Positions 5,631 through 6,425 of a stretch of 6,425 bases of DNA are shown one piece after another. Source of the DNA: Dehalococcoidia bacterium (GTDB lineage: Bacteria > Chloroflexota > Dehalococcoidia > GIF9 > UBA5629); assembly GCA_014384515.1 (NCBI GenBank), contig JACNFS010000033.1:1-6425 (forward strand), read 5' to 3'. The notes beneath the pieces were generated by a model. It saw only the letters and a list, made by a program, of their open reading frames with translations, was not told the DNA's origin and made no database searches. Positions within the stretch are counted from its first letter, which is position 1. Each line of letters starts with the position of its first letter. Both the position numbers and the translations under genes were made by a program.

Positions 5631-6425
5631 ATGTTTCGTAGCATCAGATGGCGGATTGCTGTAACCTTCGCTCTGCTTATCCTGATATGCATAGGTGGGC
5701 TTAGCGCTTACCTGTTACACTTTGTCAAAGGTGACTATCTGGACAACCTGAGGACGCAGCTGATTAATCAGGCACAACTGGTAGGCGATAGCAGCGAGCC
5801 ATATTTTGAAAGTGGACAGGCAGAAAACATCGATGCTCTGGCCAGGAGGCTGGGGAACAAGATCGGTGCACGAATTACCATTATTGATGAGGATGGCGTG
5901 GTATTGGGCGATTCGGAGAAAGACCCTAGCACCATGGAGAACCATGGTAACCGTCCTGAGGTGATTGAGGCCCTTTCCAGCGGAGTCGGTAGCAGTATTC
6001 GTTACAGCACCACTCTAAGCTGCGATATGATGTATGTTGCCGTGCCGATATTAGTGGGTGGCGAGCTAGATGGCATTGCTCGGGTCTCCCTCCCCCTAGC
6101 AGAGATAAACGAGTCTCTGGCTCACATAAAGCAGAGAATAGTCGCAGGGACAGCTATTGCTGCCCTGGTAGCTATCGTTGTGGCACTTGAAGTATCAAGG
6201 TCAACTACCAAGCCATTGAAAGGGCTTACCCGAATGTCTAGAAGGATGGCTCGCGGTGAGCTTGAGCAGAAAATCCAGGTAACCTCTAAAGATGAGATTG
6301 GGGAACTGGCAGGGGCGTTCAACCAGATGGCAGCCAGACTCAAGGAGATGGTAGCTCTTCTCACCAATGAGCGGGATAAGATGGCGGCCATCCTATCAAC
6401 TATGGGTGATGGTATCCTGATTGTT
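5631..6425 (+). CDS. Sensor histidine kinase, N-terminal part (cut by window end)
   Basis: The frame runs from ATG 5631 to the last base without a stop: 265 codons. GAGG (5620-5623) lies seven bases before the start, within the end of the regulator gene. Residues 9-31 form a first membrane helix. Residues 32-167 form an extracytoplasmic sensor domain resembling the single-Cache-like domain of PhoR/WalK kinases (ITIIDEDGVVLGDSE, then NRPEVIEALSSGVG and MMYVAVPI). Residues about 168-188 form the second membrane helix. A HAMP linker spans about 190-241 (Pro195, DEIGELAGAFNQM). A PAS domain begins at about 247 (ERDKMAAILSTMGDGILIV) and is cut off. The HisKA and ATPase domains must lie beyond the window. 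It is the cognate partner of the regulator by position. The signal is unknown, and no phosphate-uptake gene is in view. Confidence 0.95.
   Translation, partial: MFRSIRWRIAVTFALLILICIGGLSAYLLHFVKGDYLDNLRTQLINQAQLVGDSSEPYFESGQAENIDALARRLGNKIGARITIIDEDGVVLGDSEKDPSTMENHGNRPEVIEALSSGVGSSIRYSTTLSCDMMYVAVPILVGGELDGIARVSLPLAEINESLAHIKQRIVAGTAIAALVAIVVALEVSRSTTKPLKGLTRMSRRMARGELEQKIQVTSKDEIGELAGAFNQMAARLKEMVALLTNERDKMAAILSTMGDGILIV

Overview
The window looks like a chromosomal segment of a bacterium with mid-range GC. The primary sigma factor, the thiolase-fold/DUF35 gene pair and the style of the two-component genes suggest a Chloroflexota member, perhaps near Dehalococcoidia. That placement is an inference from general family resemblance; no marker here settles it. 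No rRNA, tRNA, CRISPR array or recognisable transposase was found.

Layout. (a) Bases 2-211: the 3' end of a reading frame that enters from outside the window and that I do not recognise. (b) Bases 212-465: a short gap between convergent genes with small GC-rich hairpins and no gene. (c) Bases 466-2106, minus strand: a complete housekeeping sigma-70 factor (rpoD/sigA type) with a strong Shine-Dalgarno and a GTG start. (d) Bases 2107-3191: a gap of about 1.1 kb between divergent genes. It holds the probable long rpoD leader, several hairpins, a short repeat that duplicates the end of the first reading frame, and a promoter for the next gene. (e) Bases 3192-4778, plus strand: a two-gene operon of a thiolase-fold protein (SCP-x/Ltp2-like) and a zinc-ribbon/OB-fold DUF35 partner. 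(f) Bases 4779-4920: a third, partial copy of the repeat and a good sigma-70 promoter. (g) Bases 4921 to the window end, plus strand: a two-component operon of an OmpR/PhoB-type response regulator and a membrane histidine kinase, which is cut off by the window edge after its HAMP domain. The kinase has no stop codon in the window and is easily missed.

How the genes work together. The thiolase-fold protein and DUF35 protein very likely form one complex acting on an acyl-CoA. Two tyrosines sit where degradative thiolases carry catalytic groups, so a retro-aldol or otherwise modified reaction is a real alternative to thiolysis. The regulator and kinase form a signalling pair of PhoB/PhoR or WalR/WalK style. 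Nothing in the window names their signal.

The most interesting signals are three. First, a short sequence occurs three times; two copies differ almost only at synonymous positions and stay similar up to a shared stop codon, which points to a duplicated peptide-coding tail rather than a plain DNA repeat. Second, the thiolase-fold enzyme has a repurposed-looking active site. Third, a perfect 12-bp inverted repeat lies inside the variable part of the sigma factor gene.
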